Counted from the stretch's first letter, positions 30,280-39,904 are shown. The stretch is 64,000 nt of DNA from an uncultured Caulobacteraceae bacterium (GCA_903872075.1 CAIQJF010000072.1:53546-117545); one strand, 5' to 3'. Notes: generated by a model from the sequence alone, not told the origin. Program-made: numbers and translations.

Positions 30280-31050
30280 ATGACCCAGACCTTCGACCTC
30301 TCCGGCCGCACGGCCCTGATCACCGGCGCTTCCTCGGGGCTCGGTGCCCGCATGGCTCGCGTCCTCGCCGCCAGCGGCGCCAAGGTTGTGCTCGCCGCCC
30401 GTCGCGTCGACCGGCTTGAGGGTCTCGCGGCCGAGATCACAGCGGCCGGCAGAACCGCCTTTGCCGTGGCCATGGACGTCACCGTCGAAGCCTCGATCAT
30501 CGCCGGCTTCGACGCCGCCGAGGCCGCGCTCGGGCCGATCGACACCGTGTTCGCCAACGCCGGCATGAACAATCGCGCCATGGCCGCCGAGATCACCACC
30601 GAGGCCTGGGACGAGGTCATGGCGATCAATGTGCGGGGCGTCTTCCTCACCGCCCGCGAAGGCGCGCGCCGGATGATGGCCGCCGGCTCCAAGGAAACGG
30701 GCCGGGGCCGCGTGATCCTGGTGGCGTCCATCGGCGCATTGAAGGTGCTGCCGGGCCTCACCGCCTACTGCACCTCCAAGGCCGCGGTGCTGATGATGGG
30801 CAAGTCCCTGGCCCGGGAATGGGCCAACCGCGGGATCAATGTGAACGTGATCTGCCCCGGCTATGTGCTCACCGAACTCAACGCCGACTGGTTCGGCGAG
30901 GAGGGCGGCAAGAAGCAGGTCGCCGGCTTCCCCCGCCGCCGCCTGATGGCGGAAGAGGACCTCGACGCCATGGCGCTCTACCTGGCTTCGGACGCCTCGC
31001 GCGCCATCACCGGCTCGGTGTTCACCCTGGACGACGGCCAGACGCTTTAG
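30280..31050 (+). CDS. Short-chain dehydrogenase/reductase
   Basis: This 256-residue classical SDR starts at ATG 30280 (MTQTFDLSGRTALITGASSGLG), with cofactor motif TGASSGLG, ARR after beta-2 (NADP preference likely), NAG, catalytic Ser in ILVASIGALK, and Tyr-Lys in AYCTSKAAV. The track's earlier start runs through the promoter region. Substrate is unknown; the sequence is of the FabG/3-oxoacyl reductase-like group, and no neighbour specifies a pathway. Confidence 0.85.
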   Translation: MTQTFDLSGRTALITGASSGLGARMARVLAASGAKVVLAARRVDRLEGLAAEITAAGRTAFAVAMDVTVEASIIAGFDAAEAALGPIDTVFANAGMNNRAMAAEITTEAWDEVMAINVRGVFLTAREGARRMMAAGSKETGRGRVILVASIGALKVLPGLTAYCTSKAAVLMMGKSLAREWANRGINVNVICPGYVLTELNADWFGEEGGKKQVAGFPRRRLMAEEDLDAMALYLASDASRAITGSVFTLDDGQTL

Positions 31051-31057
31051 TCGGCGG

Positions 31058-31822
31058 TCACGCGGGTCGAACCCGCCGCAGGATCAGCAGAGCCGCGAGG
31101 GCCAGGACCGGGAAGACCAGACCGCCCGGGGCCGGAAAGAACGGCCAGGCGGCGCCGAGGTGTTCGAATCCGCCGAGCCCGCCGGCCATGGCGCCCGCCA
31201 GCAGGATGTTCGGCGCGCCGTGACCCGCCGCGGCGGCCAGCCAGGTGCCGGCCCGATCGCGCAGGTCCGTCAGCAGAGCGCGGTAGATCAGACAGGCGGC
31301 GACAAAGGCCGCCAGCATGGCCGGCGGCGCCGTTTCCAGTTCGGGAAACAACCCGACCTTCAGGAACGTCGGGACCAGGTGCCAGGCCGCCCAGACCAGA
31401 CCCAGAACCCCCACACCCCAGCGCCGGCCGAACGCCGCCACGGCCAGACCCAGCCCGCCGCCCGCCCAGCCCAGCTCCTCCAGAACGCTGGTCAACGCAG
31501 AACCGCCCGCCCGCGCAGCCACGATCTCCGCGCCCCCTGCGGCGGGGTCGAACCGCACCACCCCCGCCAGCAGGCCGGCGCCAACAGCGCCGATCGCGAT
31601 GCACAGAGTGATCGCCGCGGCCAGTGCGACCCAGACCCAACGGCGTTCGCCCGTCCGCCGCGGCAGGCCGGCATTGAGGGCAAGGCCGGCCAGAGCGGGA
31701 CTGGCGATCATCACCAGCTTGCCGAGATCCGCCAGACGCGGATCGCCGGCCGCCATCAGCGCGGCGGGCGCCCCCAGAACGATGGCGACAAAAGCGCCGA
31801 ACCTCAGCCCGGCGAATCTCAC
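31058..31822 (-). CDS. CPBP-family intramembrane metalloprotease-like protein
   Basis: This 254-residue polytopic membrane protein has EELGWAGGG near residue 115 and AAWHLVPTF near residue 145, matching the EExxxR-like/HxxN-like motif pattern of CPBP (Abi) putative glutamic/metalloproteases, and a third GHGAPN motif near residue 198. Bacterial members are linked to peptide processing or bacteriocin immunity, but function here is unknown. It overlaps the end of the GMC oxidoreductase (ATGA), so the two are co-transcribed. Confidence 0.75.
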   Translation of the reverse strand: MRFAGLRFGAFVAIVLGAPAALMAAGDPRLADLGKLVMIASPALAGLALNAGLPRRTGERRWVWVALAAAITLCIAIGAVGAGLLAGVVRFDPAAGGAEIVAARAGGSALTSVLEELGWAGGGLGLAVAAFGRRWGVGVLGLVWAAWHLVPTFLKVGLFPELETAPPAMLAAFVAACLIYRALLTDLRDRAGTWLAAAAGHGAPNILLAGAMAGGLGGFEHLGAAWPFFPAPGGLVFPVLALAALLILRRVRPA

Positions 31823-33423
31823 CGCCGGTCCTCCGACATCATCCGCGCCGCCTTCTCCGCAATCGCCATGGTGGGTGAATTGGTGTTGCCCGAGGTGATC
31901 CGCGGCATGACCGAGGCGTCGGCGACCCGCAGGCTCTCGATCCCGAACACCCGCAGACGTTCGTCGGTCACCGCCATCGGATCGGAGGCCAGGCCCATCT
32001 TGGCCGTGCCCACCGGGTGGAAGATGGTCGTGCCGAGCGTCCGCGCCGCGGACAATAGGTCGGCGTCGCTGTCGGCGGCCGCGCCGGGGCGATGCTCTTC
32101 CGGATGGAACGCCTGCAGCGGCGGCCGGGCCACGATCCGGCGAACGAGGCGCAGGGAGTCGACCGCCACGCGCTCGTCTTCGGCGGTGGAGAGATAGTTC
32201 GGCCGGATCAGCGGCGCGGCGCGCGGATCGGGACCGGCGGCATGGATGGACCCTCGGCTTGTGGGACGAAGATTACAGACGCTGATGGTGATCGCCCCGA
32301 AGGCGTGCAGCGGCTCGCCGAACTTGTCGAGCGACAGGGGCTGGACGTGGAACTGCACGTTCGGCGTCGCATGATCCGGCGAGGAATAGGCGAAGGCCCC
32401 CATCTGGGACGGCGCCATGGAGAGAGGCCCCTTGCGGAACAGGGCGTAGTCGAGCGCCATCAGCGGCCGGCGCCAGAGCGAGGCGTAGAGGGTGTTCATC
32501 GTCGGAACGCCGCTCACCTTGTAATAGGGCCGGATCTGCAGGTGATCCTGCAGGTTCTCGCCGACGCCGGGCAGATGCCGCCGCGTTTCGATCCCCAGCT
32601 CGGCCAGCCGCGCGCCGTCGCCGATACCCGACAGCTCCAGAAGCTTCGGCGTATTGACCGCCCCGGCCGTCAGCACGACCTCGCCCGCCGCGCGGGCCTC
32701 GACTTCCCGGCCATCCTTGCGCCACGCCACACCGACGGCGCGGCCGTTCTCGACGATGACCCGGCCGACCTCCGCCCCTGTCACCAGGGCAAGGTTCGGA
32801 CGCTTCAGGGCCGGCTTGAGGAAGCCCCGCGCCGCGCTCCACCGCCGGCCGGTCTTCTGGTTCACCTGAAAATAGCTGACCCCGAAATTGTCGCCGCCAT
32901 TGAAGTCGGCCACCTGGGGGATACCCTCCTGGGCAGCCGCCTCGGCGAAGGCGTCGAGCACCGCCCAGCGCATGCGGGGATGCTCCACCCGCCAGGCGCC
33001 GCCGCTGCGGTGCAGGGGTCCCGGCGGGGCGATGTGATCTTCCTGGTCGAGGAACAGCGGCAGGACATCGTCCCAGCCCCATCCGGTCAGGCCAAGCTGG
33101 CGCCAGCCGTCATAGTCGGCGGCCTGGCCGCGCATATAGATCATGCCGTTGATGGCCGAGCAGCCGCCGATCACCTTGCCGCGCGGATAATTCAGGCTGC
33201 GGCCATCGAGGCCGGGATCCGCCTCGGTCTTGTAGAGCCAGTCCGCCCGGGGGTTTCCCATGGAGAACAGATAGCCCACCGGGATGTGGAACCAGATCCA
33301 GTTGTCATCGCCGCCGGCTTCCAGAACCAGCACCCGGTTGCGCGGATCGGCGGACAGGCGGTCGGCGAGGACGCAGCCCGCGGAGCCGGCCCCCACCACG
33401 ATATAGTCAAAGGTGTCGGTCAT
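31819..33423 (-). CDS. GMC-family FAD oxidoreductase (choline/alcohol dehydrogenase-like)
   Basis: This 534-residue glucose-methanol-choline oxidoreductase has an N-terminal FAD motif YIVVGAGSAGCVLADRLS and VLVLEAGG, GMC signature 1 (YPRGKVIGGCSAINGMIYMRG), signature 2 (GAVNTPKLLELSGIG), and the C-terminal His region FHPVGTAKMG followed by ITSGNTNSPTMAIAEKA. It likely oxidises an alcohol substrate; choline, aliphatic alcohols or polyethylene glycol are all handled by relatives. Confidence 0.9.
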   Translation of the reverse strand: MTDTFDYIVVGAGSAGCVLADRLSADPRNRVLVLEAGGDDNWIWFHIPVGYLFSMGNPRADWLYKTEADPGLDGRSLNYPRGKVIGGCSAINGMIYMRGQAADYDGWRQLGLTGWGWDDVLPLFLDQEDHIAPPGPLHRSGGAWRVEHPRMRWAVLDAFAEAAAQEGIPQVADFNGGDNFGVSYFQVNQKTGRRWSAARGFLKPALKRPNLALVTGAEVGRVIVENGRAVGVAWRKDGREVEARAAGEVVLTAGAVNTPKLLELSGIGDGARLAELGIETRRHLPGVGENLQDHLQIRPYYKVSGVPTMNTLYASLWRRPLMALDYALFRKGPLSMAPSQMGAFAYSSPDHATPNVQFHVQPLSLDKFGEPLHAFGAITISVCNLRPTSRGSIHAAGPDPRAAPLIRPNYLSTAEDERVAVDSLRLVRRIVARPPLQAFHPEEHRPGAAADSDADLLSAARTLGTTIFHPVGTAKMGLASDPMAVTDERLRVFGIESLRVADASVMPRITSGNTNSPTMAIAEKAARMMSEDRR

Positions 33424-33432
33424 GCGGTGGGG

Positions 33433-34791
33433 CTAAAGCCCCTGGATCAGTTTGGCGAAGGCCAGGGTGGTGCGGTCTTCAAGATAGGGGCCGATGATCT
33501 GAGCGCCGATCGGCAGGCCGCCGCGGGTCTTGCCGATCGGGACCGCGGTCGCCGGCAGGTTGGCCACGGTCACCAGGCCCGGCCAGACCAGCTGCGCCGC
33601 GAAGGGTGTTTCCTGACCGTCCACGGTCAGGGTTCGCTCGTTCCACTCGCCGTCCTTGTGCGGGAAGGCGGCCACACCCAGGGTTGGGGCGATCACCACG
33701 TCGAAGGCTTCGAACAGGGCGCCCCAGCGCCGGCGAATGGCGAGCTGTCCGTCCAGGGCGCCCAGATATTGATGGGCGTCGATGAGACCCGGCGGACGCG
33801 GGCCGCCGCGCGACATCACCGTCATCAGGATCGCCAGATAGACGCCGTGCGCGGCCGCCAGATCGGGCAGCAGATCGCTCTGACGCGACACCGCGACACC
33901 GGCTGTCTCCAGGTTCCCGGCCAGGCGGTCCAACGCCCCGAGGACCTCGGAATCAACCTTGGCCAGCGGGTGGCTCTGCAGCATCAGCACCCGGAACGCG
34001 GCCAGGCGCCCGTGCCGTGGCGCGGGCAGGTCGACCCTATAGCCGGTCGCCTCCTGGTCGGCGGGGCCCGCGACGACGTCCAGGGCCAGGATCAGGTCGT
34101 CGACACTTCGGGCGAGAGGCCCGACCACATTCAGCGCCGGGCCGACGCCATCGAGCCCCGGCGGCGTGTGTCCGCGCTGGGGAACCAGATCGTAGCTGGG
34201 CTTGTGGCCGAACACGCCGCAAAAGGCCGACGGCACCCGGATCGAGCCGCCGATGTCGGAGCCGAACTCCAGGGGAACCATGCCCGTGGCCAGGGCCGCG
34301 GCGCTGCCGCCGGACGAGCCGCCGGGGGAACGTGAAAGGTCGTGGGGATTGTTCGTGCGGCCATAGACCGGATTGGCGCTCTGCCAGTCCGACAGCATGG
34401 GCGGCACATTGGTCTTGCCCAGGATCACCGCCCCGGCGGCTTTCAGCCGGGCGACCGCGGCGGCGTCGGTGGTCGCGATCCAGCCGCGGGCGGCCTCCAG
34501 ACCCCAGGTCGTCGGCAGGCCCGCGACATTGAAGGCCTCCTTGACGGTCATCGGCACGCCCAGCAGAGGCGCCCGCTCGCCCCGGGCCAGGGCAGTGTCG
34601 GCGGCCTTGGCGGCGTCGCGCGCCCGGTCGAAATCCCGCACCACGACGGCCTTGATCGGACCGTCCAGGGCCTCGATCCGCTGGGTGGCCGCCTCGAAAA
34701 GCTCCACAGCGCTGACCGTCCGCGCCGCCAGGGCCGCAGCCATCTGGCCGGCGCCGGCCGTGGCGTAGTCGTCGATCGAGGTCTTGGTCAT
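33433..34791 (-). CDS. Amidase signature family hydrolase
   Basis: The real start is ATG 34791 (MTKTSIDDYATAGAGQM), giving 452 residues; the track ORF extends backwards over the DUF983 gene. The Ser-cisSer-Lys triad is visible: Lys in PMTVKEAFNVAG, cis-Ser in GGSSGGSAAALA, and nucleophile Ser in FGSDIGGSIRVPSAFCG. It acts on an unidentified amide. It is too distant from gatB/gatC genes to be called GatA. Confidence 0.88.
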   Translation of the reverse strand: MTKTSIDDYATAGAGQMAAALAARTVSAVELFEAATQRIEALDGPIKAVVVRDFDRARDAAKAADTALARGERAPLLGVPMTVKEAFNVAGLPTTWGLEAARGWIATTDAAAVARLKAAGAVILGKTNVPPMLSDWQSANPVYGRTNNPHDLSRSPGGSSGGSAAALATGMVPLEFGSDIGGSIRVPSAFCGVFGHKPSYDLVPQRGHTPPGLDGVGPALNVVGPLARSVDDLILALDVVAGPADQEATGYRVDLPAPRHGRLAAFRVLMLQSHPLAKVDSEVLGALDRLAGNLETAGVAVSRQSDLLPDLAAAHGVYLAILMTVMSRGGPRPPGLIDAHQYLGALDGQLAIRRRWGALFEAFDVVIAPTLGVAAFPHKDGEWNERTLTVDGQETPFAAQLVWPGLVTVANLPATAVPIGKTRGGLPIGAQIIGPYLEDRTTLAFAKLIQGL

Positions 34792-34878
34792 GGCAGGCTC
34801 CCGGGCGGCGGACAAAACCATCGCGACCCGACCTTGTCCAGGCGGCCGGCCCTTCCTAAACCGCCGCCGAGAGCGCAT

Positions 34879-35286
34879 ATGCGCCTCATGCACACCGCCG
34901 TCGTCACCCCCGTCCTGCCCGCCATGGCGCGTGGCCTCAAGGGCCATTGCCCGCGCTGCGATCAGGGCCGGATTTTCTATCGCTACCTGAAAGTCTCGCC
35001 GGAATGCCCGTCCTGCGGCCACGACCTGGCCCAGTACCCCTCGGACGACGGCCCGGCCTATTTCACCATCCTGCTGGTTGGTCACCTCGTCGTGGCCCCG
35101 CTGCTGCTGTTCCCCTTCATCTGGAAGGCGCCGACCTATCTGGTGGTCCCAGGCGTGCTGATCCCGCTCGCCGTCCTGACCATGCTGGTCCTGCCGCGGG
35201 TCAAGGGCGCCGTGATCGGGGCGCTTTACGCCCTCAAGGTCAGACGCGAGGATCAGGCGCTGCACACCGCCGACCGGCTCGATTAA
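34879..35286 (+). CDS. DUF983 membrane protein
   Basis: ATG 34879 gives 135 residues. An N-terminal zinc-ribbon-like pair (CPRCDQGRIF and CPSCGHDL) is followed by DDGPAYFTILLVGHLVV and two transmembrane helices, the hallmark of DUF983. Alphaproteobacterial members often sit near cytochrome oxidase assembly genes, but none are here. The function is not established. Confidence 0.85.
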   Translation: MRLMHTAVVTPVLPAMARGLKGHCPRCDQGRIFYRYLKVSPECPSCGHDLAQYPSDDGPAYFTILLVGHLVVAPLLLFPFIWKAPTYLVVPGVLIPLAVLTMLVLPRVKGAVIGALYALKVRREDQALHTADRLD

Positions 35287-35319
35287 CGCCGCCAAGGCCT
35301 CGCTCGGAACGCTCTGCCC

Positions 35320-36327
35320 ATGGCCCGTTATGATTTCGCCTCCGACAACGTCGCCGGCGCCATGCCTGAAGTGCTCGATGCGCTCGGCCGGTTCAACGGC
35401 GGCTTCGAGGCCGGCTACGGCGCCGACGGCGTCAGCGCCCGGGCCGCCGATCTGATCCGGGGCCTGCTGGATGTGGACGCCGAAATCTGGTTCGCCGCCA
35501 GCGGCACGGCCGCCAACGCCCTCACCCTCGCCGCCCTCGCCGCGCCGCACGAAGCCGTGGCCGCCCATGAGCACAGCCATGTGGCCACAGACGAGACCGG
35601 GGCGCCCGGCTTCTTCGGATCGGGGGTCGGGATCAGCGGACTGCCAGGCGCCTCGGGCCGCATCGACCCGGACGCCCTCACCCGACTGCTGGCCGCCGGC
35701 GAGAGCGCCCATCATCAGTCGCCCGCGGCCCTATCCGTGACCCAGGCCACAGAATTCGGGGCGGTCTATCTGGAAGCGGATCTCGCGGCCCTGGCCGGCC
35801 CGGCCAAGGCGGCCGGTCTCAGGCTGCATCTCGACGGCGCGCGCCTCGCGAACGCCACGGCGGCGGGGTTCGACCCCAAGGCGGTCGGGCGTCTGGGCGT
35901 GGACGTGCTGGTCCTCGGCGGCACCAAGGCGGGCTCGACGGCGACCGAAGCCATCGTGCTGATCGACCGGAGCCTGGGCCGGCGGTTCGGCGCGCGGCTG
36001 AAGCACGGCGGCCAGCTCACCTCCAAGGCCCGCTTCCTGGCCGCGCCGTGGATCGGCATGCTGGACTCCGGCGCCTGGAGCGCTCGCGCCGCCCATGCCA
36101 ACGCCATGGCCCGCCGGCTGGCCGCCGCCATGCCGTTCCCGGTGAATCACCCGGTGGACGCCAACGGCGTCTTCGTGAGCATGGACGAGCCCACCCTCGG
36201 CCGTCTCCGCGCCGCCGGCTGGTTCGTCTATCGCTTCATCGATGGCTCGGTGCGCTTCATGTGCTCCTGGGCCACGACGCCCGAGGCTGTCGACGACCTC
36301 GCGGCGACACTGCGCGCGATCGCCTGA
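35320..36327 (+). CDS. Low-specificity L-threonine aldolase-like PLP enzyme
   Basis: This 335-residue fold-type I PLP enzyme of the threonine aldolase/beta-eliminating lyase family has FASDNVAGAMPEV at the N-terminus, HEHSHVATDETGAPG, the PLP Asp in LHLDGARLANA and the Schiff-base Lys in LGGTKAGSTATEAIV. It probably cleaves L-threonine or L-allo-threonine to glycine and acetaldehyde. ATG 35320 has no strong ribosome site but is the only sensible start. Confidence 0.88.
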   Translation: MARYDFASDNVAGAMPEVLDALGRFNGGFEAGYGADGVSARAADLIRGLLDVDAEIWFAASGTAANALTLAALAAPHEAVAAHEHSHVATDETGAPGFFGSGVGISGLPGASGRIDPDALTRLLAAGESAHHQSPAALSVTQATEFGAVYLEADLAALAGPAKAAGLRLHLDGARLANATAAGFDPKAVGRLGVDVLVLGGTKAGSTATEAIVLIDRSLGRRFGARLKHGGQLTSKARFLAAPWIGMLDSGAWSARAAHANAMARRLAAAMPFPVNHPVDANGVFVSMDEPTLGRLRAAGWFVYRFIDGSVRFMCSWATTPEAVDDLAATLRAIA

Positions 36328-36336
36328 CGCCGCCGA

Positions 36337-38622
36337 CTACAGCAGCACCATCGACTCGTCGGGAACCTGACCGCCCACCGGCAGGTGGCAGGCGAAGGCC
36401 GCTCCAGCGCCGGGCTCGCTCTCCAGAGCCACCCAGCCGCCGTGCAATTCCACCAGGGCCTTGACCAGGGCCAGGCCCAGGCCGGCCGCCGCCCCCTCCT
36501 CGCCGCTGAAGCGGTCGAAGATGTGGGCCTGGACGTGGAACGGAATTCCGCGGCCGGTGTCGGCCACCTCCAGACAGACCTCACCGGGCGCCCGGCGCGC
36601 CGACAGGGTGATACGCCCGCCCGCCGGGGTTTGACGCAGGGCGTGCTCGATCAGGTGATCGAGCACCCGGATGAGACTGGGCGCATCCGCCAGCAGCACA
36701 CCGGGCTCCTCGCCGGCCTCGATCCGTAGCCCCACGCCCGCGGCGTCCGCGCGCTCGCGCCAATCGGCGGCCGCTCCGGTGAGCAGGTCGCCGACGTCCG
36801 TCTCGGCCAGGTCGAGGGCCATCTCCCCGGCGTCGAGTTCCGCGAAGGCCAGGATGTCCTCCACGGATCGGGCCAGGTCCGCCGCCGCGGATCGCACCGC
36901 CGCCACCCAGCCCCGGCCCTTCTCGCTCAGCGCGGCTTCGCCCAGCTCCAGCAGCTCGGCATAGCCGAGAATCGTGGTCAGGGGCGTGCGCAGTTCGTAG
37001 GAGACGCTGCTGACGAACTGCCGTTTCAGCCGCTCAGCGGTGTCGAGCGCCGCCTCGCGATCGCTCAGGGCGCCTTCCAGGCGCCGGGTGTCGGTCACAT
37101 CGGCGAAGCTCACCAATGTCGCGCCGTCGGGGAGCGGACGCGACTGCCAGGCCAGTCGCCGTCCATCCGCCGCGCGCGCCTCGCCGCGAACCGCCGCGCG
37201 AACGCCGGGATCCGGATCGGTGATCCGGCCCTTGAGCGCGCCCCAGAAGTGCATGTCATGAAGGATCGGCACGCATCGCTCGACCACCGCATCGAACGTC
37301 GGCGTCCCGGCCAGCATCTCCGGCTGGACACCCCACAGACTCTGGAACGCCTCGTTGTGCAGCCGCAGGCGGCCATCGGCGCCGAACACCGCCACCGCAT
37401 CGGTGAGCTTGTCGAGGGTCGCCTGCTGCACCTGCAGCAGCTGAGTGAACTGGCTCTTGAGGCGCACTTCCGGGGTGATATCGGAGAACACCCGAACCAG
37501 TCCTCCGCCCGGATGCGGCAGGCTCGACACCCGCAGAAGGCGCTCGCCCCCGATGCGCCAGATGGTTTCCGGCGCGGGGTCCAGCCGATCATGACGGGCG
37601 AGTTCGGCGGCCTTGAACTTCGCATAGTCGGCGGCCTCCGGCAGCCGGCCGGCCTGACGCAGGCGATCCAGGACCGTGCCGTGCGTGGGCCCGTCGGCGA
37701 GCCAGGCCGGCTCAAGCCCCCAGAGCCGGGCGAAGGCGGGGTTGTGAAGCCGCAGCCGCTGGTCCGGTCCGAAGATCGCCACGGCGTCGGCCACCTGGGC
37801 GAAAATGAGCGCCTGGGCGGCGACGTCGCGGGCCGCGGCCTCGGCGGCGCCTTCGGCGTCGGTGACATCCCAGCTCCAGACCGCCGCCCCGCCGTCCGGC
37901 AGCGGGCTGGCCCGCAGGCGCAGGGCGCGCCGGGCTGCGGAAGGCCCCTGCCAGCGAACGCGCTCGCGGGGGGCGCCCGCCGCCTGCGCCTCCCGCGCCA
38001 GGGCGACCGCGCCGCGGTCAGCGATCTCGCCCCGCGCCAGCGCTTCGGTCAGGGAGGCCGCGCCGAGGCTATCCAGCCAGGCCTGGTTTGCCGTCGTCGG
38101 CCGTCCGTCCGCGTCGATGGCGAGGGCCGGAAAGGGATGGGCGTCGATAAGGGCGCGGAGGTCGCCCGGTCTGTCGGCGGACTCCATCCGGCTGTCCGGC
38201 GGACTGTCGCTGACGGACAGGAAGGCCAGGGCGCCGGCGCTCCAGCCCCGAAGCGCCAGAGCGCCGCCGGCGAGCGAGACCTGCGCGGTGAACGGGACGC
38301 CCTGCGCGGTCAGGGCGGCGACAGCCTCCGCGACAGCCCGGTCACCGGCGCCGAGCGCCGCGACAAGGCCGGGCGCATCAGAGGCGCCAAGCGCCTCCGC
38401 CAGGCTGGCTGTCACATCCAGTCCCGCGATCACCCGGGCCGGGCGGTCGGGGTCGAGCAGCAGGATCGTCTCACCCCGGCTGGCCAGGGCCGACTCGACC
38501 GCCGAGCCGCAGCCGTGGTCGCCCATCCCGGCGCGCCGGCGCAGGCCGATGAGCAGTCCGAGCGCCAGAAGAGCGCCGGCCATCAGGCCCACAAGGACGA
38601 TCATCGGATCCGGCGAATTCAA
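36337..38622 (-). CDS. divL: DivL-like PAS histidine kinase homologue with Tyr in the H-box
   Basis: This 761-residue protein has one N-terminal transmembrane helix (residues about 8-27), several PAS-like segments (for example DAVAIFGPDQRLRLHNPAF and DAVAVFGADGRLRLHNEAF), then HisKA and HATPase domains. The H-box reads SVSYELRTPL, with Tyr542 where His is expected. Caulobacter DivL has Tyr550 in the same position, and both lie 220 residues from the C-terminus if DivL is 769 residues. The N-box (DHLIEHALRQTP) lacks the usual Asn. DivL works with DivK and CckA in cell-fate control of CtrA. The start is TTG with GGAGG upstream. Confidence 0.82.
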   Translation of the reverse strand: MNSPDPMIVLVGLMAGALLALGLLIGLRRRAGMGDHGCGSAVESALASRGETILLLDPDRPARVIAGLDVTASLAEALGASDAPGLVAALGAGDRAVAEAVAALTAQGVPFTAQVSLAGGALALRGWSAGALAFLSVSDSPPDSRMESADRPGDLRALIDAHPFPALAIDADGRPTTANQAWLDSLGAASLTEALARGEIADRGAVALAREAQAAGAPRERVRWQGPSAARRALRLRASPLPDGGAAVWSWDVTDAEGAAEAAARDVAAQALIFAQVADAVAIFGPDQRLRLHNPAFARLWGLEPAWLADGPTHGTVLDRLRQAGRLPEAADYAKFKAAELARHDRLDPAPETIWRIGGERLLRVSSLPHPGGGLVRVFSDITPEVRLKSQFTQLLQVQQATLDKLTDAVAVFGADGRLRLHNEAFQSLWGVQPEMLAGTPTFDAVVERCVPILHDMHFWGALKGRITDPDPGVRAAVRGEARAADGRRLAWQSRPLPDGATLVSFADVTDTRRLEGALSDREAALDTAERLKRQFVSSVSYELRTPLTTILGYAELLELGEAALSEKGRGWVAAVRSAAADLARSVEDILAFAELDAGEMALDLAETDVGDLLTGAAADWRERADAAGVGLRIEAGEEPGVLLADAPSLIRVLDHLIEHALRQTPAGGRITLSARRAPGEVCLEVADTGRGIPFHVQAHIFDRFSGEEGAAAGLGLALVKALVELHGGWVALESEPGAGAAFACHLPVGGQVPDESMVLL

Positions 38623-38732
38623 GGCTCCTCCCGAGGCAACAGGGGCATGCGGGCGTTTCCACCGTCACGGCTTTCTAATCGGCGCCCGGCGTGCCAGAAA
38701 TGCGGGCAACGATATCGGGGAGATCCACGGAT

Positions 38733-39137
38733 ATGCAGTCTCACGCCCTAGTGGCCATTGTCACGATTCTGGCCCTTCTGCTCTACTTCGTCATGGGCCT
38801 TCGGGTCGGAACGAGCCGGTCCAAGTACGGCGTGGAAGCGCCCGCCACCACCGGCAATCCGGACTTTGAGCGCCTGTTTCGCATTCATGCCAACACGCTT
38901 GAGTGGCTGCCGATCTTCCTGCCCTCGCTCTGGCTGTTCGCCTTCTATTGGAACGACCGCACCGCCGCCGGCCTTGGGGCTGTCTGGATCATCGGTCGCT
39001 ATCTCTACATGACCGGTTACGCCAAGGCCGCCAGCGCCCGCAGCGCCGGCTTCGCCGTGCAGGCTCTGGCCACCGCGCTATTGCTCTTCGGGGCCCTCGG
39101 CAAGGCCGTCTGGCTCGCCATTCAGACCGGGGTGTGA
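38733..39137 (+). CDS. MAPEG-family membrane protein
   Basis: ATG 38733 (GGGGAG upstream) gives 134 residues with about four transmembrane helices and the MAPEG signature FRIHANTLEWLPIFLPSLWLFAFYWN followed by GRYLYMTGYAKAASARSAGF. Relatives include microsomal glutathione S-transferase-like proteins; the Glu/Asn-containing helix would bind glutathione. Substrate and role are unknown. Confidence 0.85.
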   Translation: MQSHALVAIVTILALLLYFVMGLRVGTSRSKYGVEAPATTGNPDFERLFRIHANTLEWLPIFLPSLWLFAFYWNDRTAAGLGAVWIIGRYLYMTGYAKAASARSAGFAVQALATALLLFGALGKAVWLAIQTGV

Positions 39138-39229
39138 CCCGGCCGCTCTTTACGGAACCATCCCGCGCGTGAGAGGTTGACCCTGCAAGGGACGCCGCCC
39201 GGACCAGGGCGTTGGGAACGAAGACGATC

Positions 39230-39811
39230 ATGAGCATGAGAACGGCCGCCCTCGTCGCGGCCCTTGGACTGAGCCTCGGCCTCGCCGCCTGCGAGACCGC
39301 CACACCCTACCAACCGCTGCAGAAGAACGCCCGCGTGTCCGGCGGCTTCAGCGATCAGAAGCTCGACGCCGACCACTTCAGGGTGTCGTTCAAGGGCAAC
39401 ACCCTCACCTCCCGGCAGACTGTGGAGTCCTATCTGCTCTATCGCGCCGCCGAACTGGCCGTCGCCCAGGGCTACGACTGGTTCGAGACCACCGACCGCC
39501 ACACCGACGCCAATCGCCGCACAGTCTACGACGCCGATCCCTTCTATGGACCGGGATATCGCTGGGGCTATTTCCGCCCGTCCTGGAGCTTCTACGGTCG
39601 CGCGCGGGGCTGGCGCGGCTGGGGCCCGTTCTGGGGCGATCCCTTCTGGCCGGACACCAGCACCCTGCAGACCATCGAACAGTTCGAGGCGAGCGCGGAC
39701 ATCGCGCTGCATCACGGGCCGAAACCGACCGGTGACGCCCGCGCCCTCGACGCCCGCGAGGTGATGGCCAATCTGGGTCCGAAGATTCAGCGGCCGGCCC
39801 CGCCGAAGTAG
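39230..39811 (+). CDS. CC0125/CC1285-type lipoprotein
   Basis: ATG 39230 (or 39236) gives about 193 residues with signal peptide TAALVAALGLSLGLAAC (lipobox LAAC). The mature part contains YRAAELAVAQGYDWFETTDRHTD and a Trp/Tyr/Gly-rich stretch (GYRWGYFRPSWSFYGRARGWRGWGPFWG), features I recall from the CC0125/CC1285 family described in Caulobacter. It is an envelope protein of unknown function and supports Caulobacterales ancestry. Confidence 0.75.
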   Translation: MSMRTAALVAALGLSLGLAACETATPYQPLQKNARVSGGFSDQKLDADHFRVSFKGNTLTSRQTVESYLLYRAAELAVAQGYDWFETTDRHTDANRRTVYDADPFYGPGYRWGYFRPSWSFYGRARGWRGWGPFWGDPFWPDTSTLQTIEQFEASADIALHHGPKPTGDARALDAREVMANLGPKIQRPAPPK

Positions 39812-39841
39812 CCGAACGTCCCGGCCTGACCCCGACATGAC

Positions 39842-39873
39842 AACGGCGCGCCTCGCGGCGCGCCGTTGCTTTT
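39842..39873 (+). terminator. Intrinsic terminator after the CC0125-type lipoprotein
   Basis: A perfect 11-bp stem AACGGCGCGCC/GGCGCGCCGTT with loop TCGC (39842-39867) is followed by GCTTTTG. It lies 31 bases after the lipoprotein stop and before the convergent SDR gene, whose 3' end is at 39905. Confidence 0.75.
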
Positions 39874-39904
39874 GATCAGAAACTGAAAGCTGAACCGCGT
39901 GGGA

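Noticed and set aside
32092-34335. 747-codon ORF antisense to the GMC oxidoreductase and amidase
   Set aside because: Spans two well-supported genes on the other strand and has no recognisable domain.
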